Assembly (NCBI RefSeq): GCF_002585305.1
Contig: NZ_NUNF01000019.1
Coordinates: forward strand, 35,582 to 99,581
From: Bacillus sp. AFS037270
GTDB taxonomy: Bacteria > Bacillota > Bacilli > Bacillales_B > DSM-18226
Reading direction: 5' to 3'
DNA: 64,000 nucleotides
Made by a program: the position numbers and the translations under genes
Shown here: positions 31,484-40,173 of the stretch, piece after piece
Layout of the letters: each line of letters starts with the position of its first letter
How positions within the stretch are numbered: position 1 is the stretch's first letter
The notes under the pieces: generated by a model
Told to the model about the DNA's origin: nothing
What the model saw: the letters and a program-made list of their open reading frames with translations, nothing else
Databases searched by the model: none

Positions 31484-32578
31484 TTATATGAAGATACTAT
31501 TTAAAACTTCTGCTTTATGCTCACCTTTTTTAGGAGGAGGAGCAATCACCGGGAGCTCTAAATCGCTGTGCATTTTAACCTGATAATCTCCCCAGGACGA
31601 TGCAAAAATAAGTTCTTTTTCTTTAAAATACGGATTTTTGCTCAGTTCCCCCACCTCGAGAACTGGTGCCATACAACAATCTACGGCCTGAGCAAATTCA
31701 CTCCATTCGAAAAAGGTCTTAGTTTTAAAAAGGTTGATGAGCTCTTGGTAGACTGGGTTAGATGCTTCTGTTCTGGAAAAATGAGCTCCTATCCAATCCT
31801 CGCGTCCATGGGCCTGGCAAAAACTCTTCCAAAATTTTGGCTCTAAGGCCCCTAAGCTCATGTAACGCTGATCCTTCGTTTCGTAAATCGCATACGAAAT
31901 AATACTGCCGTTCAAAACGTTTATACCGCTTCCTTCACCTGTTTCTTTTTCTACCAAGACATGATTTCCCAAAAGTGATACCAGTTGATCAGTAATGGAA
32001 ATAGAATGATAGCTTCCCTTTCCTGTCAACAGTCTTGAAACAAGCCCTGCTAAAATCCGCTCATTGGCGGCAAACCCGCCCAAATAATCGGCAAGAGTGA
32101 TCGAGGGATGGATGGGTCTTCCCTGTTGATCTTTAAGCTGGGCAAGGACCCCACTTAGAGCCATATAATTAATGTCATGATTTCCTAGTTTACTTAACGG
32201 GCCATTTTGACCGTAACCAGAAATAGAACAGTAAATGATATCAGGCTTCACCTGTTGAACCGCGGTATATCCCAGACCTAGTTTTTCCATTACCCCGGGC
32301 CTGAAGCTTTCAATCACAACATCAGCATGGGCAATCAACCTTAGCGCAGTCTCCAGGCCAGCTTTTTCCTTCAGATTTAGTGCAATACTCTTCTTTTGTC
32401 TGTTATTCGCTAGAAAAACAAGGCCAGTATTATCCTTTAATACGCCTGTGTTCCGGGCTGGATCTCCTTCCGGTGACTCTACTTTGATAATTTCTGCCCC
32501 TAATTCCGCAAGTCTAAGAGTTGCGAATGGTCCCGGAAGATAGTTGGTAAAATCAATCACCTTTATTCCTTTTAACAT
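31484..32578 (-). CDS. CaiB/BaiF (family III) CoA-transferase
   Basis: Family III transferases move CoA between organic acids with a catalytic Asp. The 364 residues start with KVIDFTNYLPGPFATLRLAE and contain KVESPEGDPARN, ANNRQKKSIALNLK and SGYGQNGP, all family-typical; the catalytic Asp is likely in GNHDINYMA. The ATG at 32578 has AAAGGG upstream. It ends an operon with a CoA ligase, thiolase and acyl-CoA dehydrogenase. Two ways to activate an acid in one operon suggest catabolism of a specific organic acid. The length is a little below the usual ~390-400. Confidence 0.85.
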   Translation of the reverse strand: MLKGIKVIDFTNYLPGPFATLRLAELGAEIIKVESPEGDPARNTGVLKDNTGLVFLANNRQKKSIALNLKEKAGLETALRLIAHADVVIESFRPGVMEKLGLGYTAVQQVKPDIIYCSISGYGQNGPLSKLGNHDINYMALSGVLAQLKDQQGRPIHPSITLADYLGGFAANERILAGLVSRLLTGKGSYHSISITDQLVSLLGNHVLVEKETGEGSGINVLNGSIISYAIYETKDQRYMSLGALEPKFWKSFCQAHGREDWIGAHFSRTEASNPVYQELINLFKTKTFFEWSEFAQAVDCCMAPVLEVGELSKNPYFKEKELIFASSWGDYQVKMHSDLELPVIAPPPKKGEHKAEVLNSIFI

Positions 32579-32592
32579 AGACAAAACCCTTT

Positions 32593-34164
32593 CTATTTGC
32601 TGGAGTCTGGGGAAAGAAGTTCCTCTAATTGTTTTCGCAAAACGAATTTTTGAATTTTTCCGCTCGCATTCCGCGGGAGTGACTCACAGAAAACATATTT
32701 ACGCGGGCGTTTATAATTGGCCAGCTGATCGCTGTTTTTACAATACTCATCCAGCTCTTGCTCCGTAATAACCGGATTCTTTTTTACAATAAAAGCGGTA
32801 ACCGTTTCTCCCCAGCGGTCATCCGGCTGACCAACAACTGCCACGTCAAGGACACTAGGATGAGCATGTAAAAGGTCTTCTACTTCCCTTGGATATATAT
32901 TTTCTCCACCGCTAATAATCATATCATCGACACGGTCATTGACATAAAGGAATCCTTCTTCATCCATGTAGCCGATATCGCCGGAGTGGTACCACCCTTT
33001 ATACATAGCCTTTTCAGTCGCATCTTCACGGTTGAAATATCCAAGCATCATACATGGTCCCTGTACAATAATCTCACCCGTTTCTCCCACTGGAACGATA
33101 TCATCCGGATCTGAGGGGCCATCCTCCCTCGTGCGGACAATTCGAATATCATGACTGAGAGCTGCTTGCCCGGCAGATCCTGCTTTCCGAAGCTGATCAT
33201 TCTCTGATAAAAAGGTAATGGCAGGTCCCATTTCCGTCATCCCGTAAGCCTGGATTAGAGAGATACCTAGGCGGTCATGCAGCGCGTGAACAAGGGATGG
33301 AGCCATGGGTGCCGCACCATAAAGACCGAGTTTCAGACTGGAGAGTTCATATTGAGCTAAATCCTCTTGAAGAAGCATATTCCACATTGTTGGAGCAGCA
33401 AATAATTTCGTGATTTTTTCTTGTTCAACTAATTTTAGGATCATCTTAGGATTAAATTGATGCAAAATGACATTACTCGCCCCGACATGGACCCTCGGGA
33501 TAAAGGCACAATGGAGTTCAGCACAATGAAACATCGGTGCTGTTACCAGACCGACATCGTTTACTTCAAGCTTTTCTGCGGCGATACACAATACACTTTG
33601 GTCCACCATATTGCGGTGTGTATGCATCACACCTTTTGGTCTTCCGGTTGTTCCGCTTGTATAGATAAACGCATAGATATCAGATTCTTTTACCTCTATT
33701 TTTTTGTCCTCAGTAGAAGCTTCTGCCAGTTTTTCTTGATACGATGCGGCATAGTCAGGCTTATTTTCATCGATAAACCAAAAGGCAGTTTTATCAAATC
33801 GGGCTGCGATGGCCTCAATTACAGGCTCCAGTGCCCTTTCAAAAAGTACGATTTTCGGGGTAGCATCTGAGAGAATAAAGGCAACCTCCTCCTGCATTAA
33901 ACGGAAATTAATTGGATTAAATACCGCTCCGATTTTGGCGCAGGCAAACAGGGCTGTACCTAATTCTTCGGTATTAAACATGAAGGTTGATACGCGGTCT
34001 CCTTTTTTCACCCCTTCTTTGAGTAGCGCATTGGCTAGCCGGTTTACTTGTTCGCTCCACTCCTGATAGGTGTAACGGACATTTTTTCTGACATCGTAAA
34101 TGGCCGGTTTGTTCGGGAACTTTTTCACTGTTAAATCAAAGATTTTACCAATCGTCGTACTCAT
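32593..34164 (-). CDS. Acyl-CoA synthetase (AMP-forming, fatty acid CoA ligase type)
   Basis: It activates a carboxylic acid to its CoA thioester via an acyl-AMP. The 523 residues include the P-loop AFIYTSGTTGRPKGVMHTH, the A5 region YGMTEMGP, GWYHSGDIGYMDEEGF and the C-terminal catalytic Lys in RNASGKIQKFVLR. GGAGG precedes the ATG. The gene is nine bases upstream of the CaiB-type ORF and belongs to the same operon. It resembles medium/long-chain and aryl-CoA ligases; the chain or ring specificity cannot be read from sequence. Confidence 0.9.
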   Translation of the reverse strand: MSTTIGKIFDLTVKKFPNKPAIYDVRKNVRYTYQEWSEQVNRLANALLKEGVKKGDRVSTFMFNTEELGTALFACAKIGAVFNPINFRLMQEEVAFILSDATPKIVLFERALEPVIEAIAARFDKTAFWFIDENKPDYAASYQEKLAEASTEDKKIEVKESDIYAFIYTSGTTGRPKGVMHTHRNMVDQSVLCIAAEKLEVNDVGLVTAPMFHCAELHCAFIPRVHVGASNVILHQFNPKMILKLVEQEKITKLFAAPTMWNMLLQEDLAQYELSSLKLGLYGAAPMAPSLVHALHDRLGISLIQAYGMTEMGPAITFLSENDQLRKAGSAGQAALSHDIRIVRTREDGPSDPDDIVPVGETGEIIVQGPCMMLGYFNREDATEKAMYKGWYHSGDIGYMDEEGFLYVNDRVDDMIISGGENIYPREVEDLLHAHPSVLDVAVVGQPDDRWGETVTAFIVKKNPVITEQELDEYCKNSDQLANYKRPRKYVFCESLPRNASGKIQKFVLRKQLEELLSPDSSK

Positions 34165-34281
34165 TAGGCCGCCTCCAATTTTTTAAACTTAAGGGCAGTA
34201 GGGACTGCCTTTATTTATTCATTAGGATTAGGATGATATTTGGTTATCAGCGATTTTTTCAGTTTATCAGCGAATCGTTTT

Positions 34282-35442
34282 TTAACGTTGCAACCGTTCA
34301 ATAATAGTCGCATTCGCCATTCCATGACCTTCACACATGGTTTGCAAACCATATCGCCCACCTGTCCGTTCAAGCTCATGCATCATCGTAACCATTAAAC
34401 GTGCACCACTGCCGCCTAATGGATGGCCTAAGGCAATCGCACCTCCGTTCGGATTCAGCTTCCTAGGGTCGGCACCAGTCTCCTTCAACCATGCCAGCGT
34501 AACAGGCGCAAAGGCTTCATTGACTTCAAATACATCCAGATCACCAATCGAAAGGCCTGATCTTACAAGCGCCTTTTGTGTCGCCGGGATCGGTCCTGTC
34601 AGCATTAAGGTTGGGTCTGATCCAACGACCACACGTGTGTGGACTCGAAAACGAGGTTTCAAACCGAGTACTTCTGCTTTTTCCCGTGACATCAGTAATA
34701 AGGCGGCAGCACCGTCACTAATTTGGCTGGAATTCCCGGCATGAATGACCCCATCTTCTTTAAACGCTGGACGGAGACCGGCTAATGCTTCAAGAGAAGT
34801 TCCTTTTCTTGGACCAGAATCATCCTTAATAACAGCCTTTGTTCCGTCAGGAAGGGTCACTTCAATTGGAAAAATCTCTCTCGAAAAATATCCTTCTTCT
34901 TGCGCCTTTAGGGCCTTCTGGTGGCTCTCTAGTGCGAATTGGTCAAGTTCAGCACGGGTAAACCCATATTTTTCAGCAATCCTCTCGGCCGATAGACCTT
35001 GGTGAATCATTTCATACTTTGACCTTAACGTCGGGCTAAATGGCTCTTCTGCCCCCTTGTAATTGGATCCCATTGGAACACGGGACATGCTTTCAACACC
35101 GCCAGCGATGACCACATCCATGTCGCCGGAGAGGATCGCTTGTGCCGCAAAGTGAACGGCTTGCTGGCTAGAGCCGCATTGACGGTCAATTGTTGTTCCA
35201 GGAACTTCGATAGGGAACCCAGCAATTAATGCAGCAACCCGGGCAATATCACCAGCCTGCTCTCCCGATTGAGTCACGCATCCTAAAATAACATCATCAA
35301 TGATTGCTGGATTGATTCCGGCCCTGTTAACGAGCTCTTTTAGGGTTAAACCTGCCAGGTCATCGGGCCTGATATCCTTTAATACCCCATTTTTTCTTCC
35401 TACCGGTGTACGAACGCCTTCTACAATAACAACTTCACGCAT
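34282..35442 (-). CDS. Acetyl-CoA C-acyltransferase (thiolase)
   Basis: It cleaves 3-ketoacyl-CoA with CoA to acetyl-CoA and a shortened acyl-CoA. The 386 residues carry the nucleophile Cys in TIDRQCGSSQQA (about residue 88), NEAFAPV, NPNGGAIALGHPLGGSGAR and the second active-site Cys in CEGHGMANA near the C-terminus. It is 12 bases from the acyl-CoA dehydrogenase gene and probably co-transcribed. The gap to the next gene (34165-34281) contains a 20-base repeat TTATCAGCGA at 34244 and 34264. Confidence 0.93.
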   Translation of the reverse strand: MREVVIVEGVRTPVGRKNGVLKDIRPDDLAGLTLKELVNRAGINPAIIDDVILGCVTQSGEQAGDIARVAALIAGFPIEVPGTTIDRQCGSSQQAVHFAAQAILSGDMDVVIAGGVESMSRVPMGSNYKGAEEPFSPTLRSKYEMIHQGLSAERIAEKYGFTRAELDQFALESHQKALKAQEEGYFSREIFPIEVTLPDGTKAVIKDDSGPRKGTSLEALAGLRPAFKEDGVIHAGNSSQISDGAAALLLMSREKAEVLGLKPRFRVHTRVVVGSDPTLMLTGPIPATQKALVRSGLSIGDLDVFEVNEAFAPVTLAWLKETGADPRKLNPNGGAIALGHPLGGSGARLMVTMMHELERTGGRYGLQTMCEGHGMANATIIERLQR

Positions 35443-35454
35443 GATTATTTCCCC

Positions 35455-36600
35455 CTATAATCCTAGATCTTTTGCAATAATCGTTTTCATGATTTCGTTT
35501 GTTCCGGCGTAAATACTTGAAACCTGGATATCTCGGAAACGCCTCGCAATCTCGTATTCTTCCATATAGCCATAACCGCCGTGGAGCTGCATGCATTCGG
35601 AAGCGACACGTTTAGCTATATCCGTCAGTTTCCATTTGGCCATCGACACCTTCGCTACCACATTCTCCCCTTCAATGTGTTCTGCAATTAACTGATCTAA
35701 AAAGGCTCTGCCCATTTCAATTTCTGTTGCCATTTCGACAATCTTAAACTGGGTATTTTGAAATTGGCTAACTGGCTTTCCAAAAGCTTCCCTGCTTTTT
35801 ACATAGTCAATCGTCGTCTTGAGCATAACTTCTGAGGCCGTTTGCGCCCCAATCGCGACAAGAAGGCGTTCCTGTTGAAGTTTTTCCATTAAATAGAGAA
35901 AGCCTTTGCCCTCCTCTCCCAACAGGTTGTTCTTTGGGACACGGCAGTCTTCAAAAATTAATTCAGCTGTATCCTGTGAATGCAGACCGACTTTGTTCAG
36001 TTTTCCTCCTCGAGAAAACCCCTGTGTATCCCGCTCAATCACGAGGAGACTCACTCCTTTATGTTTGGGAACTGCTTGGGTGTCTGTTTTAACCGCAACA
36101 ACAATCAAATCAGATTGGATTCCGTTCGTGATAAAGGTCTTTTGACCATTGACGATATAATAGTCACCGTCCAGTTTGGCTGTAGTTTTTATGTTGGCTA
36201 AATCTGAGCCAGTTCCGGGTTCGGTCATAGCGATTGCTGTAATAATATCGCCTGTTACACACTTCGGCAGCCAGCGCTGCTTTTGTTCGTCCGTTCCGTA
36301 AGAGGTGATATAAGGAATGACAATATCATTATGGAGCCCGATGCCAACTAAGCCTGATCCTACTCGTTCAAGCTCCTCATTGATGACTACGGCAAATCCC
36401 CAGTCGACTTCGCTGCCGCCATACTTTTCGTCGATATCCGGACACAGAAAGCCTTGCTTCCCCATCTTTTTCCAGAACGACCGAGGAATCATACGATTTT
36501 CTTCCCACTGTTCATAGAAGGGATATGCTTCTTTTTCTAAAAACTTTCTTAATGACTGGCGAAAAATTTCATGATCTTCGTTTAAGTATGGATGTTTCAT
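35455..36600 (-). CDS. Acyl-CoA dehydrogenase
   Basis: This FAD enzyme introduces the alpha-beta double bond into acyl-CoA. The 381 residues contain AIAMTEPGTGSDLANIKTTA (FAD/substrate region), the hinge TNGIQSDLIVVAV, and the C-terminal MQLHGGYGYMEEYEIARRFRD and QVSSIYAGTNEIMKTIIA. The catalytic Glu is probably in IYAGTNEI. It is the first gene of the four-gene acyl-CoA operon. No enoyl-CoA hydratase is in the operon; a nearby SDR (37740-38507) could serve as 3-hydroxyacyl-CoA dehydrogenase. Confidence 0.92.
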   Translation of the reverse strand: MKHPYLNEDHEIFRQSLRKFLEKEAYPFYEQWEENRMIPRSFWKKMGKQGFLCPDIDEKYGGSEVDWGFAVVINEELERVGSGLVGIGLHNDIVIPYITSYGTDEQKQRWLPKCVTGDIITAIAMTEPGTGSDLANIKTTAKLDGDYYIVNGQKTFITNGIQSDLIVVAVKTDTQAVPKHKGVSLLVIERDTQGFSRGGKLNKVGLHSQDTAELIFEDCRVPKNNLLGEEGKGFLYLMEKLQQERLLVAIGAQTASEVMLKTTIDYVKSREAFGKPVSQFQNTQFKIVEMATEIEMGRAFLDQLIAEHIEGENVVAKVSMAKWKLTDIAKRVASECMQLHGGYGYMEEYEIARRFRDIQVSSIYAGTNEIMKTIIAKDLGL

Positions 36601-36654
36601 TCTAGTAACCTCCCTCTCAGGATTTGTAAACGCTTACTTTTTTGATGTGATTTT

Positions 36655-36830
36655 TAGATTACGATGATTTTGAATGGAGTCTACAAATTCCTACGGTTAT
36701 TCTACAAATCTAAGCTTTTTTCTACAAAAGTAAAGGGTAATTCTACGAAGAAAACAATAATTCAACAAAAACAAAGAACAATTCTACAATTATTGGTAAA
36801 AAACTCCCAAACCTTATCCTGATATTGGAT
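36655..36830. repeat. Phased CTAC repeats upstream of the acyl-CoA operon
   Basis: CTAC or CAAC after TT occurs at about 36681, 36691, 36702, 36722, 36743, 36763 and 36784, giving spacings of 20-21 bases with one half-step. Each is followed by A/G-rich bases. The array is non-coding and lies between the divergent acyl-CoA operon and the zinc-ribbon gene. The spacing equals two turns of DNA. It lacks the long conserved repeats of CRISPR. Confidence 0.5.
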
Positions 36831-36962
36831 CATGGCTTCACTCACATATCTCTATTGTACCAAAAAAGCAGGATGATTTAGAATATTTTTACATTTGGTT
36901 AGCAACTTTTTCTTACTTCAATCGTAAATATTTTGAGATATCTAAATTTGGAGTTGATTGTA

Positions 36963-37169
36963 ATGAGTGAAAAAGGATGTATTAAATGCGGAAGCAGGGA
37001 TACTGGCACGAAAGATGTAGCAATGACAGGAACAGGACTATCAAAAATGTTTGACCTTCAGCACAACACATTCACAGTTGTTTTTTGTAAGAACTGCGGA
37101 TATTCAGAGTTTTATAATAAAAAAACATCGACCGCTTCGAACATTCTTGATTTGTTCTTTGGAGGATGA
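36963..37169 (+). CDS. Small zinc-ribbon protein
   Basis: The 68 residues carry two Cys pairs, CIKC near residue 6 and CKNC near 42, forming one zinc ribbon around the conserved segment TGTGLSKMFDLQHN. The C-terminus ends with NILDLFFGG. It is a type widespread in Bacillus with no known role, likely nucleic-acid binding. TGGAG stands ten bases before the ATG. A hairpin terminator (37183-37208) follows. Confidence 0.75.
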   Translation: MSEKGCIKCGSRDTGTKDVAMTGTGLSKMFDLQHNTFTVVFCKNCGYSEFYNKKTSTASNILDLFFGG

Positions 37170-37182
37170 TTTTTTTAAGTAA

Positions 37183-37212
37183 GGGATTCTCCTAATGGGG
37201 AATCCCTCCAAT
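37183..37212 (+). terminator. Terminator between convergent genes
   Basis: AGGGATTC and GAATCCCT pair around a short loop, with moderate T-richness after it. Confidence 0.6.
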
Positions 37213-37221
37213 TTTATAAGT

Positions 37222-37635
37222 TTAATTTTTTGGCATCCTAGCCATATCCATATACAGGACATTCCACCTATGACCGTCGAGATCAGTAAAGCCGCATCCA
37301 TACATCCAGCCCTGTATCTCAGAAGGTTCACCATATAATGTACCTCCCGCATTTACCGCTAATTCGGCTATTCTTTCTACTTCTTCTCGACTCTCCGCAT
37401 CAAAAGAAAGCAATACTTCAGAAGCCAGCTTCGTATCAGCAATTTCATGCCTTATAAAATGTTTGAAGGTTGCCTCTGGAAAAAGCATAATCGAAGTATC
37501 GGTATTGCCAATCACTAGTTGTGCTTGGTCGATTTGGTCAGCTCGAGTGTGTACTGAAAATCCAAGTTTACTATAAAATTCTTTTGATTGATTTATATTC
37601 TTTACCGGGAGGTTAATCCAAAACTGTTTTATCAT
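37222..37635 (-). CDS. VOC-family (glyoxalase/bleomycin resistance-like) protein
   Basis: The single-module VOC protein is 137 residues: WINLPVKNINQSKEFYSKLG at the N-terminus, AGGTLYGEPSEI in the middle and GFTDLDGHRWNVLYMDM at the C-terminus. The metal ligands expected from this class are not all evident. It resembles the PhnB/YetH-like group of uncharacterised Bacillus proteins. It is convergent with the zinc-ribbon gene and stands alone. Confidence 0.78.
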   Translation of the reverse strand: MIKQFWINLPVKNINQSKEFYSKLGFSVHTRADQIDQAQLVIGNTDTSIMLFPEATFKHFIRHEIADTKLASEVLLSFDAESREEVERIAELAVNAGGTLYGEPSEIQGWMYGCGFTDLDGHRWNVLYMDMARMPKN

Positions 37636-37705
37636 TAGTTCCTCTCCTTTTCTTGTAAACGATTTACCTCCATTATGACACGAATGAAATAGAATTCATA
37701 ACTAA

Positions 37706-37732
37706 AAAGGGATGACTGTTCGTCGTCCCTTC
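37706..37732 (-). terminator. Terminator of the SDR gene
   Basis: AAGGGATGAC and the GTCGTCCCTT region form a stem followed by TTTTTAG on the minus strand. Confidence 0.65.
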
Positions 37733-37739
37733 CATCATA

Positions 37740-38507
37740 TTACTTAGGCTGCATCCTGATTGCTCCATCGAGCCTGATGGTTTCCCCATTTAGCATAGAG
37801 TTTTCGATTATGCTTTGAACGAGCTGTGCGTATTCGCTCGGATAGCCTAGCCGTGGAGGAAACGGCACCATTTTCCCTAATGAAATCCTTGTATCTTCCG
37901 AGAGAGTATCAAACATTGGTGTGTGGAACAATCCCGGTGCAATCGTCATTACGCGAATCCCGTAACGGGCTAACTCTCTGGCAATCGGCAGGGTCATGCC
38001 GACAATCCCTCCTTTAGAGGCACTATAGGCAGCCTGGCCGATTTGTCCGTCAAAGGCGGCCACAGAAGCCGTGTTGATAATAACGCCGCGCTCGTTTTGT
38101 TCATTCACTTTATTTCCTGCCATTTTCTCAGCTGCCAAACGGATTACATTAAAGGTTCCGATTAAATTGACTTGGATCACCTTAGAAAAGAGCGCAAGAT
38201 TATGTACTTCCTTCTTGCCTAGTACTTTATTAGCAATCCCAATCCCCGCACAGTTTACTACCGTGTTTATTTCACCTAAGAAATCGGCAGCTTGATTAAC
38301 AGTCTCTTGGATATCCTCTTCTTTGGTCACATCTGCTTTTAAAAATAAAGCTGCTTCACCTAATTCACTCTGAAGACGCACACCATTATCCTCTGATTGA
38401 TCGAGAATTACAGCTTTTCCACCCATTCTAATGATATGGCGAACGGTCGCCTCTCCAAGACCCGAGGCTCCCCCTGTTACAATGGCCCTGCATGTTTGTA
38501 TTTGCAT
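37740..38507 (-). CDS. Short-chain dehydrogenase, 3-hydroxyacyl-CoA dehydrogenase type II-like
   Basis: The 255 residues have the NAD motif [18 protein letters not shown], a catalytic Ser in [11 protein letters not shown] and YSASK, and the C-terminal [15 protein letters not shown]. The sequence is close to HSD10-type 3-hydroxyacyl-CoA dehydrogenases, which often accompany acyl-CoA dehydrogenase and thiolase genes. The frame is open for 30 more codons upstream, but the ATG at 38507 has GGAGG nine bases before and starts the domain. It probably supplies the third step of the beta-oxidation set at 31.5-36.6 kb. Confidence 0.85.
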   Translation of the reverse strand: MQIQTCRAIVTGGASGLGEATVRHIIRMGGKAVILDQSEDNGVRLQSELGEAALFLKADVTKEEDIQETVNQAADFLGEINTVVNCAGIGIANKVLGKKEVHNLALFSKVIQVNLIGTFNVIRLAAEKMAGNKVNEQNERGVIINTASVAAFDGQIGQAAYSASKGGIVGMTLPIARELARYGIRVMTIAPGLFHTPMFDTLSEDTRISLGKMVPFPPRLGYPSEYAQLVQSIIENSMLNGETIRLDGAIRMQPK

Positions 38508-38639
38508 ATATTCATCCTCCTCATATTCATTTTCATATTCATAGTTTGCAAGTTTTATGCTAGATGAGGTTTTTGCACGGGCTACATGAGAGTGCAATAC
38601 TGTTCAATTTTTTTTGGATTGTTCTTGCAGACAAAAAGC

Positions 38640-38762
38640 TGTAACCGCAAGCTATTCTTGTCCTCATGGATCTTTCATACGGACATAAACCTGTTGATAC
38701 AAGCTATTCTTGTCCTCATGAACAAAAATTCCGCCGTAGCAATTTGGAGAGCGGACAAACAA
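38640..38762. repeat. Intergenic direct repeats
   Basis: A 21-base unit starting CAAGCTATTC and ending TCCTCATG occurs at 38648-38668 and 38700-38720, with GGACA(A/T)A words between and after. It is non-coding, between the SDR gene and the divergent 2-hydroxyacid dehydrogenase gene. Confidence 0.55.
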
Positions 38763-38862
38763 AAGTATCTAAATTTGAACACCACCCAGTTCAAAGAAAC
38801 TATTAATATTTAATTATATATACGATATGATTAGTCTATATCAACATAAAGGTGGGAGTTAA

Positions 38863-39825
38863 ATGAGCAACCGGAAAATAGTCATTACACAAAACTTAAA
38901 ACAGGAATACATAGAAAAAATTAAAGACATCGTCCCTGATTGGGATGTAATCGTTAGCAAAGAGCCAGCGGTTTGGAAGGAACATGCGCAGGATGCAGAA
39001 ATCATTGCCGGCTGGAGAAAAGAATTAGCCGATTATTGCCTTGCCCCTGAGTCAAACCTGAAGTGGCTGCAAACCTGGAGTGCCGGCGTCGATTCTTTGC
39101 CCCTTGAGAGACTGCAATCAAAAAATATTAGAGTAACAAGTGCCAATGGTGTACATGCTTATCCGATCTCTGAAACAATTTTTGCCCTAATGCTTGGATT
39201 AACAAGAAAAATTCATACCTATGTAAAAAATCAACAAACGAAAACATGGGACCATGCTCACTTAAGCCTGGAAATCCATGAAAAAACGATTGGAGTAATT
39301 GGCGTTGGTGAAATTGGAAAAGAAACAGCTAAAATTGCTAAAGCATTTGGAATGACGGTACTTGGTGTCAGGCACTCAGGGAAACCATCTGACTATGTTA
39401 ATGAAATGTATACACCAGATCAATTAGATCAGGTGCTGCCAAAATGTGATTACGTGGTCGTCACCCTGCCGCATACACCTGAAACCCATCACTTATTTGG
39501 AGTACAGCAATTTAATCAAATGAAACCGTCTGCCTTTTTTATCAATATTGGCCGTGGTGAAATCGTGGTTGAAGAGGATTTGATTGCCGCTTTACAAGAA
39601 GGCACGATTGCTGGTGCAGGTCTGGATGTTTTTGAAACAGAACCGCTAAGTTCAGAAAGTCCCTTATGGGAAATGGACAACGTCATTATTACCCCGCACA
39701 CCTCCGGGGCAACCGAGCACTATAATAGACGGGTCGTTGAAAACATCCTAATTCCCAATTTAGAAACCTATCTATCTGGAAAGACACCAAGCATTAATCT
39801 AGTGAATTTTAGAAAAGGATATTAA
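38863..39825 (+). CDS. D-2-hydroxyacid dehydrogenase (NAD-dependent)
   Basis: The protein is 320 residues of the phosphoglycerate dehydrogenase/formate dehydrogenase-like superfamily. The NAD motif TIGVIGVGEIGKETAK is at about 140-155. The catalytic Arg is in FINIGRGEIV, Glu in DVFETEPL and His in IITPHTSGATEH. It reduces 2-oxoacids or oxidises D-2-hydroxyacids; the substrate is unknown. GGTGGGAG precedes the ATG. It stands alone with a terminator downstream (39992-40024). Confidence 0.88.
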   Translation: MSNRKIVITQNLKQEYIEKIKDIVPDWDVIVSKEPAVWKEHAQDAEIIAGWRKELADYCLAPESNLKWLQTWSAGVDSLPLERLQSKNIRVTSANGVHAYPISETIFALMLGLTRKIHTYVKNQQTKTWDHAHLSLEIHEKTIGVIGVGEIGKETAKIAKAFGMTVLGVRHSGKPSDYVNEMYTPDQLDQVLPKCDYVVVTLPHTPETHHLFGVQQFNQMKPSAFFINIGRGEIVVEEDLIAALQEGTIAGAGLDVFETEPLSSESPLWEMDNVIITPHTSGATEHYNRRVVENILIPNLETYLSGKTPSINLVNFRKGY

Positions 39826-39893
39826 AAAAAAGGCTCTTTTAAACCAACCTGTTTTCTGTTAGAAAAGCTAATAAATATCCTCAAGATTGTTAA

Positions 39894-39977
39894 GGACGGC
39901 AGAGGCATGATGCAAGTAATTTACTCTCTAACGAAGATTCAGAGAAAATTGCCAAGTGGTTATCTGAGAAAAAATAA
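39894..39977 (+). pseudogene. Possible gene remnant
   Basis: A short frame without a start reads RHDASNLLSNEDSEKIAK then WLSEKK and a stop. It has amphipathic, protein-like composition and may be the 3' end of a lost gene. Evidence is only composition, so it is weak. The rest of 39826-40173 holds hairpins only. Confidence 0.2.
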
Positions 39978-39991
39978 CATTCATAACAAAA

Positions 39992-40027
39992 AAACATTCC
40001 GGTTTCATCGACCGGAATGTTTTTTGT
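39992..40027 (+). terminator. Strong terminator
   Basis: AACATTCCGGT and ACCGGAATGTT form a perfect 11-base stem followed by TTTTTTG. Confidence 0.85.
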
Positions 40028-40173
40028 TATGAGTTTTTTGATTTACGGTCGTCAATAAGTTCTATTGGCAACCAGGTCGCTATCTACCCCCATAACGAAC
40101 TTTCACCGTCTAGTTTATCGCAATGCACGGCGCATCAAAAAAAAAAGAAGATGCCCCTTGGACATCTTCCTGA

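Noticed and set aside
34282..35442. Long open frames on the opposite strand of thiolase, helicase and dynamin genes
   Set aside because: They are shadows of the real genes: no ribosome binding sites, no family resemblance, and biased composition from the coding strand.
36655..36830. CRISPR array
   Set aside because: The conserved words are only 4-7 bases at 20-21 base spacing, there are no uniform spacers and no cas genes in the window.
39826..40173. Additional gene before the dynamin gene
   Set aside because: Only a short frame without start (39894-39977) and hairpins are present; recorded as a weak remnant.
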